This document shows, one piece after another, positions 1 to 5,786 of a DNA stretch of 8,250 bases. How positions within the stretch are numbered: the first letter of the stretch is position 1; each line of letters opens with the position of its first letter. The position numbers and the translations under genes are program-made. Where the stretch lies: assembly GCA_041581335.1 (NCBI GenBank), contig JBFIDG010000092.1:1-8250 (forward strand). Reading direction: 5' to 3'. The notes under the pieces were generated by a model. That model was not told where the DNA came from, did no database searches, and worked only from the letters and a program-made list of their open reading frames with translations. Source of the DNA: JBFGSX01 sp041581335. GTDB taxonomy: Archaea > Thermoplasmatota > E2 > JACPAO01 > JAHFTW01.

Positions 1-79
1 ATCGCATCGTCGGGGAGTGCCCAACGCCTGGCAAAGCCCTTGTGGCAAGGCTCAAGGCCAGGAGCGCCCAGTGAGGTCC

Positions 80-451
80 ATGGACATCCCGATGGCAGGC
101 GCCCCGCCGGCCGCCCGCACCGGCGTGCTGACCGCCGAACGCAAAGCCGAGATCGACGCCCTGCTCGCCGCGCACGACCTGGTGCTCTTCATGAAGGGCA
201 CCCCCGACGCGCCCCAGTGCGGCTTCTCCAACCGCGCTGCCCAGGTCCTGACGGCCCTCGGCCACCCGTTCCACGCCGTGAACATCTTCGAAGGCAACCC
301 GATGCAGAACATCCAGGAGATGGCCGAGTACGCCCAGTTCCCCACGATGCCCCAGGTCTGGGTCAAGGGCGAACTCATCGGCGGCTCCGACATCGCGCTC
401 GAGATGTACGAGTCGGGCGAACTCGCCGAGATGCTGGCCGAAGGCCAATAG
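80..451 (+). CDS. Monothiol CGFS-type glutaredoxin (Grx4/GrxD family)
   Basis: The 123-residue product has the hallmarks of monothiol glutaredoxins: an FMKGT segment with the glutathione-contacting Lys39, the single-cysteine active site CGFS at residues 47-50, a TMPQVWV stretch with the predicted cis-proline at residue 91, and a GGSDI glutathione-binding motif at 101-105. Proteins of this class bind a glutathione-ligated [2Fe-2S] cluster and act in iron-sulfur cluster transfer in the cytoplasm, rather than as disulfide reductants. Length is normal for a single-domain member. The start is uncertain. The frame is open back to GTG 17, and GTG 71 lies six bases after AGGAG (60-64). ATG 80 was chosen because the extra N-terminal residues do not look like the family; ATG 92 is also possible. 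No TATA-like box is seen at the expected distance. The next gene is 284 bases away, so co-transcription is doubtful. Family assignment is secure; the organism's low-molecular-weight thiol is not known from this sequence. Confidence 0.93.
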   Translation: MDIPMAGAPPAARTGVLTAERKAEIDALLAAHDLVLFMKGTPDAPQCGFSNRAAQVLTALGHPFHAVNIFEGNPMQNIQEMAEYAQFPTMPQVWVKGELIGGSDIALEMYESGELAEMLAEGQ

Positions 452-735
452 AACGCCGGCCGTTGCTGACGCTCCCGGAGTACCCGTTACAAAGCACAGC
501 GGGATCGCGCTGGGTCGATGCCGGTCCGCACTGCCTTGACCGGTCGAACCGTCCCCAAGACCGGTGCGTGGCCACCTCTGGACCCCGCTGCACAGCCGCG
601 CCTGTCCGGCCTACCTCAAGGTCCGCGTGTCCCCCTGCGGCCAAGAGCGCTGCCCAGGCCCCTTCCGGGCGGGCGGCCAACTTCCCCCAGGCCTACGGCG
701 CCAGCCCTAATCCCTCGGCCGCAGCACGACTACCC
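452..735. other. C-rich intergenic spacer, no gene recognised
   Basis: This 284-base stretch between the glutaredoxin and the zinc-ribbon gene has no convincing coding frame; frames that stay open read as Pro/Arg/Ala-rich low complexity without a family signature. It contains several ACCGGT-type words (around 521, 539 and 570), including the 8-base palindrome GACCGGTC at 538-545. I looked for tRNA, SRP RNA and RNase P RNA signatures on both strands and found none that hold up. A weak promoter for the downstream gene lies near its right end. Confidence 0.5.
706..712 (+). promoter_or_regulatory. Weak TATA-like box for the zinc-ribbon gene
   Basis: CCTAATC, the most A/T-rich word in a very GC-rich spacer, has its core centred about 26.5 bases before ATG 736. 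That is where an archaeal TATA box sits if the transcript starts at the start codon. No Shine-Dalgarno sequence precedes the ATG, which fits a leaderless mRNA. The match to the TATA consensus is poor, so support comes mainly from position. Confidence 0.4.
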
Positions 736-915
736 ATGCCCGAGCCACGCATCACGCTCCGCGAACACCCTATCGAGTCGTGCCCCCAATGCGGCAGCCC
801 CCGCGTCGGCGACGTCCGCCCTGACGACGTGGGCGTGGAAGACGAGTTCGCCGCGGAGGCATACGGCCTGCGGCAATGCCACGGGTGCGGTACGGTCCTG
901 CAGGTCGAGGTCTAA
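736..915 (+). CDS. Small zinc-ribbon protein (59 residues)
   Basis: The product has two CxxC pairs, C16-PQ-C19 and C48-HG-C51, each followed by glycine, 28 residues apart. This is the layout of a rubredoxin-type zinc ribbon binding one Zn(II) ion. Between the knuckles is an acidic segment (around residues 30-40) and then a short AEAYGLRQC strand, typical of zinc ribbons. Many small archaeal proteins of this type serve in transcription, translation or as protein-interaction modules, but nothing here assigns a role. The frame runs upstream without a plausible start; ATG 736 is taken because the motif-bearing part begins there and a TATA-like box lies at the leaderless distance. The next gene starts 85 bases later with its own better promoter. 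The paired motif makes this a credible gene despite its size. Confidence 0.72.
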   Translation: MPEPRITLREHPIESCPQCGSPRVGDVRPDDVGVEDEFAAEAYGLRQCHGCGTVLQVEV

Positions 916-970
916 GGCGCCGCACGGCTGACGACGCATCCTGCACTTCGCCAAGCCCCGTGCCCTACGC

Positions 971-978
971 CTTATATC
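971..978 (+). promoter_or_regulatory. TATA box of the 140-residue protein gene
   Basis: CTTATATC is a good archaeal TATA box. Its TTATAT core is centred about 26.5 bases upstream of ATG 1001, so transcription should start at or next to the A of the start codon and give a leaderless mRNA. The bases just before the ATG are GC-rich with no Shine-Dalgarno match, in agreement. This is the clearest promoter on the plus strand of the window. Confidence 0.75.
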
Positions 979-1000
979 GCGGCCTCGGCTGGCACGCCCC

Positions 1001-1423
1001 ATGGCCCGGGAGATCCCCGTCGAGGAGCACCTGGAAAAGCAGCTGGCAGCGGGCCGCAAGGTCATCGCCAACGATGCCCAGAGCCGCGCTCTGTTCGCCC
1101 AGCTCAAATCCGAGTGCCCTGACGTCGGCGAAGACGACATCGTGCGCAGCTTCGCCACTCCGGGCTTTGGTACCAAGAACGTCGAAGCCGCCGTCGTAGC
1201 GACGGTGCGCCAGAAGCAGTTCAACGCCAACAACCCTCGCCCCGTCTACAAGGACATCTTCGACCTGCTTCTTCCGAAGAAGCTCGTCGCGGACATCCGC
1301 GATGACCCCGAGTACCGCGCCCAGTTCGCGGACCTGCTTGGCGAGATCGAAGAGGAATTCGACCCCGACGGCGGCATCTCCGAGGCAGACATGCGCAAGG
1401 AGATCGAGGAAGCCCTCGCCTAG
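1001..1423 (+). CDS. Uncharacterised acidic 140-residue protein with EF-hand-like loop
   Basis: I do not recognise a family. There is no signal peptide or membrane segment, so the protein is probably cytoplasmic. It is charged and predicted mainly helical: a basic/acidic N-terminal helix (residues 6-36), a middle part with a FATPGFGTKN turn (51-60), and a C-terminal acidic part. Residues 119-130, EFDPDGGISEAD, match an EF-hand loop at positions 3, 5, 6 and 8 (D, D, G, I) with Glu at position 1 and Asp at 12, and are flanked by probable helices. A lone degenerate EF-hand can arise by chance, so metal binding is only a suggestion. The start is set by the TATA box at the leaderless distance. The stop lies 56 bases before NucS, and no strong NucS promoter was seen, so the two may be co-transcribed. 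Confidence 0.85.
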   Translation: MAREIPVEEHLEKQLAAGRKVIANDAQSRALFAQLKSECPDVGEDDIVRSFATPGFGTKNVEAAVVATVRQKQFNANNPRPVYKDIFDLLLPKKLVADIRDDPEYRAQFADLLGEIEEEFDPDGGISEADMRKEIEEALA

Positions 1424-1479
1424 ATGCAGGGAGTGTTGAGCGCAGCGATACCGACCGCTTCAGGTCGCGGAGCGGCCTG

Positions 1480-2265
1480 ATGCAGATCATCCGGTCACCG
1501 GAACCCGACGTCGCTCGGCAGTTCCTGAGTGACGAACTTCTGAGCCTCGCCGAAGAGCGCGGTCGCTTCGTGCAGGTCATCGCCGAGTGCATGGTCCAAT
1601 ACCAGGGCCGCGCCCGCTCGATGCTGCACCGCGGACAACGCATCCTGCTCCTGAAACCCGATGGCACCTTCTTGGTCCACGCGGCCACCAAGGCCAAGCC
1701 GGTCAACTGGCAGCCCCCTGGTGCCAGCTTCAATGTGGGCATCGAGGACGGCCAGGTCGTCCTGACCGCCTACCGTGCCAAGCCAGAGGAGATCGTCAAG
1801 GTCATCTTCTACGAGATCAGCCTCCTGCTCGCATCACCCCTGGAGGACCGGGAACAGCTCGACCTCGTCGGCTCCGAAGACGACCTTCAGGCCCTGCTCT
1901 TCGCGACCCCTGAACTGGTCGAGGCCGGCTTCGTCCCCCGCCGGCGCGAACGTGACTCCAAGCGGGGCTTCTACGACATCGACGGCGACGACGCCGAGGG
2001 ACGCCGCCTGGTCATCGAGATCAAGCGTGCCACCGCCGGCATCAAGGAGGCCCAGCAATTGTGGCGCTACGTCGATCCGCTGCGGCAGCAGAACCCGGAC
2101 GGCAAGCTACGTGGCATGCTCATCGCGCCCCGCGTGGCGGACAAGGCCCGTGCCTTCCTGCGCGACCACGACATGGAGTGGAAGGAGCTGGATTGGGAGA
2201 CCGTCCTGCCGCAAGTGGAGCGCATGCGCCGCACCGGTCAGGTCGGCCTCGGCAAGTTCGCCTAG
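1480..2265 (+). CDS. nucS: Mismatch-specific endonuclease NucS/EndoMS
   Basis: This 261-residue protein has the two-domain NucS layout. The N-terminal DNA-binding domain (about 1-120) shows YQGRARS (41-47), the LLLKPDGTFLVH strand (56-67) and KPVNWQPPG (73-81) with mismatch-contacting Trp77. The C-terminal RecB-like nuclease domain shows SEDDL (132-136), GFYDIDG (163-169) and VIEIKR (178-183). Asp166, Glu180 and Lys182 are the predicted catalytic residues, with the 14-residue D-to-E spacing I recall for the Pyrococcus enzyme. The family makes double-strand breaks at mismatched base pairs and gives non-canonical mismatch repair in archaea and actinobacteria lacking MutS/MutL. The protein ends in QVGLGKFA, which fits a PIP box (Q-x-x-L-x-x-F) for the PCNA sliding clamp. 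Length is typical. Its stop codon overlaps the stop of the convergent lipoprotein gene. Assignment is secure; PCNA binding is inferred from the motif. Confidence 0.96.
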   Translation: MQIIRSPEPDVARQFLSDELLSLAEERGRFVQVIAECMVQYQGRARSMLHRGQRILLLKPDGTFLVHAATKAKPVNWQPPGASFNVGIEDGQVVLTAYRAKPEEIVKVIFYEISLLLASPLEDREQLDLVGSEDDLQALLFATPELVEAGFVPRRRERDSKRGFYDIDGDDAEGRRLVIEIKRATAGIKEAQQLWRYVDPLRQQNPDGKLRGMLIAPRVADKARAFLRDHDMEWKELDWETVLPQVERMRRTGQVGLGKFA

Positions 2266-2876
2266 GCTTCGCCGTCGTTGACGTAGCTCCAACCTGCGGG
2301 GGGGCGTTCGTCGTAGAACACGCTGACGTAGACGTCGAAATCTTGGTCGACGACCACGCCTGGGTCGTCGTCCGTGATGACGATGACCCGGAACCTGTCC
2401 GACATACCGAATTCGACGATGTCCATGAAGTCGATTCCGAGGATGACGGGCGACGCGCCACCGGCGATCTTCGCCAGGGTCAGGTCGTCGCCACCACTCA
2501 CGCCGACGCGTAGTTCGCCCTCTACCGGATTCTGCCAGTCATAGACCAATTCCACTTGCACCCACTCCGGGGTGGCTTTTGGTTCGTGGAACCAGGAGAA
2601 GTCGTCGGTGGCGACCCCGTTGACGACGCCGCATGCATGGAGCGACAACAGGCCACCTGATACGGCGCACGTGATCCGCCCTTCGTGGTGGGCGGTCTCG
2701 TCCTTGGGCTTAGAAGCGCCCGTTGCGGCGGGCTCTGCTTGCGTCTGGCTGGGGGCCGATTGCGGCGTGGCTTCCTCGTGGCCGGGCTCTGAGGAATCTT
2801 CGCTGGAGGCGACCGGTTCCGATGCTCCGACGCATCCTGAGAGCAGCAACAGGATGAGGACCAACCATGGGCGCAT
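2262..2876 (-). CDS. Lipoprotein with long polar linker and the array's C-terminal module
   Basis: The 204-residue product starts with a short hydrophobic signal peptide ending in lipobox LSGC, making Cys15 the predicted lipidated residue on the outer face of the membrane. Residues 16-66 are a Ser/Glu/Pro/Ala/Thr-rich linker, probably disordered. Residues 67-204 match the C-terminal module of the four upstream lipoproteins: a cysteine pair (C70, C82; 11 residues between), WVQVELVYDWQNP (105-117; compare VQAELxWxxTQP), GGASPVI (139-145), RFRVIV (161-166), and a terminal DVYVSVFYDERPPAGW with NDGE (181-203). It lacks the carboxypeptidase-regulatory domain, the clearest difference from its paralogues. 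It is last in the minus-strand array, 63 bases after the previous gene, with an A/T-rich element in between. Function is unknown; a structural or binding role at the cell surface is inferred. Confidence 0.88.
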   Translation of the reverse strand: MRPWLVLILLLLSGCVGASEPVASSEDSSEPGHEEATPQSAPSQTQAEPAATGASKPKDETAHHEGRITCAVSGGLLSLHACGVVNGVATDDFSWFHEPKATPEWVQVELVYDWQNPVEGELRVGVSGGDDLTLAKIAGGASPVILGIDFMDIVEFGMSDRFRVIVITDDDPGVVVDQDFDVYVSVFYDERPPAGWSYVNDGEA

Positions 2877-2898
2877 GCAGGCGCATGGCGCTCACGAC

Positions 2899-2908
2899 AA
2901 AAAAATAT
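2899..2908 (-). promoter_or_regulatory. A/T element: TATA-like box and/or oligo-T terminator
   Basis: On the minus strand this reads ATATTTTTTT. The ATATTT part is centred about 29 bases before ATG 2876, close to a TATA position for a nearly leaderless message. The run of seven T also lies about 32 bases past the stop codon of the upstream lipoprotein gene, where archaeal oligo-T termination would be expected. It is the strongest A/T tract in this GC-rich window. Both roles may apply, separating transcription of the fifth lipoprotein from the other four. Confidence 0.55.
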
Positions 2909-2939
2909 GGGTGAAGGGAAGAGGGGGGTCGTGCCTTGT

Positions 2940-3842
2940 TCAGGAGGGCGGGACCGGTTCGCCGTCCGTGGAGAACTTCCAGCCTTCCGTCGGCGTGAAG
3001 CCGTAGAAGGTGTGGATGTACACCTCGAACTGCTGCTGGACCTGCATGCCCCACAAGTGGGCCAGGGTGCCGGAGGTGTAGGTGAACACACGGGTGCAGA
3101 TGGACTGGTCAGGGCCGACGGGACCCCACGAGCCGCTCGGGGCGACCAGTTTCTCGGCGTTCAGGCCGTAGATGAGGGGGCTGGGGCCGTCGGCGCGGGT
3201 GTACTTGACGTCGCGGCAGTCCGGCGGGCCGACGACAAGGCTCAGCTCGTCGCCGCTGCTCTGGGTGCTGTCCCATAGCATCTCTGCCTGGACGTATTGC
3301 GGATCGGCGCCGATGTCGCCGTGGGGGAAGTTGACGTCCTGTTGGCCCACGCCGTTGCAGGCGTTCAGGCCGACGGAGCCGGCCATGTTGGCGGTGCCGG
3401 CGCGCAGGCTGCACTCGATGAAGCCGTTCCAGACGATCGGGACGGCGAAGGGGAGACTGCTGGGGTCGGACGTCAATTGGACGCGGACCACCGGCGGCTT
3501 GGCGACGCCGGCTTCGACCTTCTGCTGGGCCTGGACCTTGTCGTAGCCGAGCTTGCTGACGTCCATGAAGTAGGTGCCGGGCTCGAGGTCGGAGAACAGG
3601 AACGCGCCCATGTCGTTGGAGGTGGTCTCCAGGTCCAGGGCCTTGATCTTAATCGTGGCGCCTGCGATGGGGACGATGGCCTCATCCACGACGACGCCGC
3701 GGATCAGGCCCGTGGTGGCGGTCGCTTCGCCTTCGAGTTCTTGGAAGGCTTCTTCTTCAGAACCGGCCGTCTGGGCCGGGGCACTGTCAGCACAGCCGGC
3801 GAGGGCCGTGGCCAAGAGGAGGAACGCTACGAAAAGCCGCAT
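2940..3842 (-). CDS. Lipoprotein with carboxypeptidase-regulatory-like domain, paralogue 4 of the array
   Basis: The 300-residue product begins with a signal peptide and lipobox LAGC (Cys17). An acidic linker follows (28-40, EEEAFQELEGEA), then a transthyretin-like carboxypeptidase-regulatory domain (about 44-124) with GLIRGVVVDEAIVPIAGATI, a turn at TSNDMGAF, and the diagnostic LEPGTYFMDV strand. Such domains are extracellular beta-sandwiches that mediate stability or binding. Residues 136-300 form the array's unrecognised module: C144/C162, VQAEMLWDSTQ (184-194), DGPSPL (218-223), CTRVF (249-253), and QFEVYIHTFYGFTPTEGW with TDGE at the end. The cysteine pair is more widely spaced here (17 residues between), and C209/C249 could form a second disulfide. 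ATG 3842 is preferred over ATG 3851 because it gives the same M-R-hydrophobic start as the paralogues. No convincing own promoter is seen; the upstream gene ends 51 bases before this start, so co-transcription is likely. Function is unknown. Confidence 0.9.
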   Translation of the reverse strand: MRLFVAFLLLATALAGCADSAPAQTAGSEEEAFQELEGEATATTGLIRGVVVDEAIVPIAGATIKIKALDLETTSNDMGAFLFSDLEPGTYFMDVSKLGYDKVQAQQKVEAGVAKPPVVRVQLTSDPSSLPFAVPIVWNGFIECSLRAGTANMAGSVGLNACNGVGQQDVNFPHGDIGADPQYVQAEMLWDSTQSSGDELSLVVGPPDCRDVKYTRADGPSPLIYGLNAEKLVAPSGSWGPVGPDQSICTRVFTYTSGTLAHLWGMQVQQQFEVYIHTFYGFTPTEGWKFSTDGEPVPPS

Positions 3843-3893
3843 ACGGGCCATTCCCGTCCCCGATTCTTGAGGTTTGTTGTGGGCCGGGTCGGC

Positions 3894-4766
3894 TTACGGG
3901 GTGTAGGAGCCGTCTTCGGTGAACCACCAGCCCTCGTTGGGGACCGCGTTGTAGAAGATGGTGATGTACATCTCGAAGGGTTGCTGGAGCGTGACGCCGA
4001 AGCCCCACGTTCCGCCCGCTTGGGTCTCGGGGAGGCCACCGGCGAAGACACGGAAGCTGATCTGCTCGTGGTTGTCGCCGACGGTGTTCTCGTTCCAGTA
4101 GGCCGCGTCGCCGTTGATCATCTGGGGGCTGGGGCCATCGCTGGAGCGGCTGCCGCCGAAGTTCTGCAGCGCCAAGGAGTCCCCGAGGGGCTGGGTGGTG
4201 TCCCAGATGAGTTCGGCCTGGGCGAAGTCCGGCGTGCCAGAGATGTCGAGGTAGGTGATGAAGTCGTCACCGAGGTCGACGCCGACGATGCCGGGCACGG
4301 CGCAGACGGCGGCGCGGACGGCAGGCGTCACGACGCTGCACTGGATGAAGCCGTTGAACGTCAGTTCCTCGATGGTGGGGACGCTGCCGGGGTCCTCGGT
4401 CAGCTGGATGCGGACCACAGGGGGCTTGTCGACACCCGCTTCGACGGCGACGGAGGCCTGCACCTTGTCGTAGCCCATCTTGCTGGTCTCGAGGAAGTAG
4501 CTACCCGGCTCCAGGTCAGCAAAGACGAATGCGCCGTTGGCGTTGGACGTGGTGTCCAGGCCGAGGCTCTTGATGGTGATGGTGGCATCGGGGATCGGCA
4601 CGATGGAGGCATCGACGACGACGCCGCGGATGACGCCGGTCGTGGACGTGGCGCCCTTGTCCTCGAAGTCGGCGAACGTCTCTTCGTCATCGGCGGTCAG
4701 GGGGGCAGATTCGGCGCAGCCGGCAAAGGCTACGGCGACCATCAGGAACAGGCTCAACGCACGCAT
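3894..4766 (-). CDS. Lipoprotein with carboxypeptidase-regulatory-like domain, paralogue 3 of the array
   Basis: The 290-residue product has a signal peptide ending in lipobox FAGC (Cys17), an acidic linker with EETFADFEDKGATS (28-41), and a carboxypeptidase-regulatory domain (about 43-123) with GVIRGVVVDASIVPIPDATI and LEPGSYFLET. The C-terminal module (about 135-290) shows the conserved pair C143/C155, FAQAELIWDTTQPLGDSL (181-198), DGPSP (210-214), SFRVF (237-241), and QQPFEMYITIFYNAVPNEGW near the end. It resembles its downstream neighbour most closely in the regulatory domain (shared Y-D-K-V-Q-A and K-P-P-V-V-R), which suggests recent duplication. It has only the core cysteine pair besides the lipobox. 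ATG 4766 is preferred to ATG 4790: it gives a standard signal peptide, and a TTTCAA element sits about 26.5 bases upstream. The array gene before it ends 50 bases upstream of this start. Surface location is well supported; function is unknown. Confidence 0.9.
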   Translation of the reverse strand: MRALSLFLMVAVAFAGCAESAPLTADDEETFADFEDKGATSTTGVIRGVVVDASIVPIPDATITIKSLGLDTTSNANGAFVFADLEPGSYFLETSKMGYDKVQASVAVEAGVDKPPVVRIQLTEDPGSVPTIEELTFNGFIQCSVVTPAVRAAVCAVPGIVGVDLGDDFITYLDISGTPDFAQAELIWDTTQPLGDSLALQNFGGSRSSDGPSPQMINGDAAYWNENTVGDNHEQISFRVFAGGLPETQAGGTWGFGVTLQQPFEMYITIFYNAVPNEGWWFTEDGSYTP

Positions 4767-4788
4767 CGAGGTCGGACCTTCGGGTCCC

Positions 4789-4796
4789 ATTGAAAG
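4789..4796 (-). promoter_or_regulatory. Weak TATA-like element before paralogue 3
   Basis: The minus strand reads CTTTCAAT, with the TTTCAA core centred about 26.5 bases before ATG 4766. It is a poor TATA match, and its main support is the position, the same as at the better promoters of this window. It falls between the upstream stop and the chosen start, overlapping the alternative ATG 4790, which argues against that longer start. Confidence 0.35.
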
Positions 4797-4816
4797 GGTT
4801 TGCCGCGCCAGCGGTG

Positions 4817-5713
4817 TCAGGCCGGGACCGGGTGGTCGCCGTCGCTGGTGAAGCGCCAGCCCTCGATGACGGGCACATTGTAGAAATTGTGCACGTACGC
4901 CGTGGCGCTCTGGTCGAGGGTCAGGCCGCAGCCGAAGCCGTAGATGCCGGTGCAGAGCTCATGGGGCCCGCCGAAGAAGCGCAAGGCGATGCCGCCGTCG
5001 TCCATGATGCCGTCCCGGTTGGCCTCGATGGTGGCGTTGTTGAGGTAGGCGAGCGCCGGCGAGTACGTGGTCTCCCGGTAGCCGATGTGGGTGTTGCCGC
5101 CGGGGGTGATCTCCCAGATGAACATGCCCGCGGCGGGCTGGGTGTTCTCCCAGACCAGTTCGGCCTGGACGTGGTTGGGTTCGGTCTCGAAGGAATGGTA
5201 GAAGATGCTCTGGTCGCCGATCTGGTCCGCGATGATGGCCAACGTCGTGCAGCCGACACTGGTGGCGAAGATGGCCGCGCCGCAGGTCAGGTGGCCGTTG
5301 AACTTCAGGGGCTCGATCAGCGGCTCGGCGCCAGGGATGACCTCGATCTGCATACGCACGATGTCCGGCTTGTCGACGCCGGCCACGACCTGCACACTGG
5401 CCTGGATCTTCGTGTGGCGCGCCTTGGTGGCCTCCACGAAGTAATTGCCGGGCTCGAGGTCGTCGAAGCCGAACAGGCCTTGGCTGTTGGTGGTGGTCGT
5501 CAAGCTGAGGCTCTTGATGGTGACGACGGCCTCGGCGATGGGGCTGATGGAGGCGTCCACGACGACGCCCCGGATGACGCCCGTGGTCTTGGTGGCCTTC
5601 AGGTCCTCTTCGTACTCCTGGAATTCGTCTCCGTCGCTGCTGCCAGTCGGGGGATCGGCGCAACCAGCCAGGACGGCCGCGAGCAGGCAAAGGACGGTCA
5701 TCGGGACCTTCAT
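4817..5713 (-). CDS. Lipoprotein with carboxypeptidase-regulatory-like domain, paralogue 2 of the array
   Basis: The 298-residue product starts with a signal peptide ending in lipobox LAGC (Cys18). After an acidic linker carrying GDEFQEYEEDLKAT (28-41), residues 43-124 form a carboxypeptidase-regulatory domain (GVIRGVVVDASISPIAEAVV, then LEPGNYFVEATK). The C-terminal module (about 135-298) has C144/C155 (10 residues between), HVQAELVWENTQP (181-193), YSPAL (217-221), ALRFF (243-247), and a closing YVHNFYNVPVIEGW with SDGD. An extra close pair, C254 and C262 in HELCTGIYGFGC, is not shared with its neighbours and may form another disulfide. ATG 5713 is chosen over ATG 5731 because a TTAAGT element lies about 27 bases upstream, and because the resulting M-K start with a short hydrophobic stretch matches the paralogues. 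Function is unknown; this is an outward-facing, membrane-anchored protein. Confidence 0.9.
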   Translation of the reverse strand: MKVPMTVLCLLAAVLAGCADPPTGSSDGDEFQEYEEDLKATKTTGVIRGVVVDASISPIAEAVVTIKSLSLTTTTNSQGLFGFDDLEPGNYFVEATKARHTKIQASVQVVAGVDKPDIVRMQIEVIPGAEPLIEPLKFNGHLTCGAAIFATSVGCTTLAIIADQIGDQSIFYHSFETEPNHVQAELVWENTQPAAGMFIWEITPGGNTHIGYRETTYSPALAYLNNATIEANRDGIMDDGGIALRFFGGPHELCTGIYGFGCGLTLDQSATAYVHNFYNVPVIEGWRFTSDGDHPVPA

Positions 5714-5736
5714 ACGGCCTTGAGCGGCCATCGCCG

Positions 5737-5744
5737 ACTTAACC
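5737..5744 (-). promoter_or_regulatory. TATA-like box before paralogue 2
   Basis: The minus strand reads GGTTAAGT, centred about 27 bases before ATG 5713 and only about 9 before the alternative ATG 5731. Its position supports 5713 as the translation start of a leaderless message. It lies in the 73-base gap after the previous array gene's stop codon, so this paralogue may be transcribed on its own. Confidence 0.5.
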
Positions 5745-5786
5745 GTTCTTGGCGTGCTGTGAAAGCCTTCAGCCGGGGGTGTAGGG

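Noticed and set aside
17..79. Longer glutaredoxin N-terminus from GTG 17
   Set aside because: The extra 21 residues are not typical of the family; starts at 71, 80 or 92 are more plausible.
535..580. tRNA-like T-arm (GGTTCGACC on the minus strand)
   Set aside because: The five bases on either side of the would-be T-loop do not pair, and no acceptor or anticodon arm is found.
620..690. SRP RNA-like segment on the minus strand (CCCGGAAGGGG)
   Set aside because: The conserved GGAAGG-A-GCAG core of SRP helix 8 is not followed, and no matching flanking helix was found.
40..735. Upstream extension of the zinc-ribbon gene's frame
   Set aside because: The frame overlaps the glutaredoxin gene out of frame, and its translation is Arg/Pro/Ala-rich low complexity; only the part from ATG 736 looks like a protein.
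3297..4793. A 498-codon plus-strand open frame antisense to two lipoprotein genes
   Set aside because: It reads as Gly/Asp/Val/His-rich low complexity with no motif, while the opposite strand carries clear signal peptides, lipoboxes and domains. Long antisense frames are expected opposite GC-rich genes.
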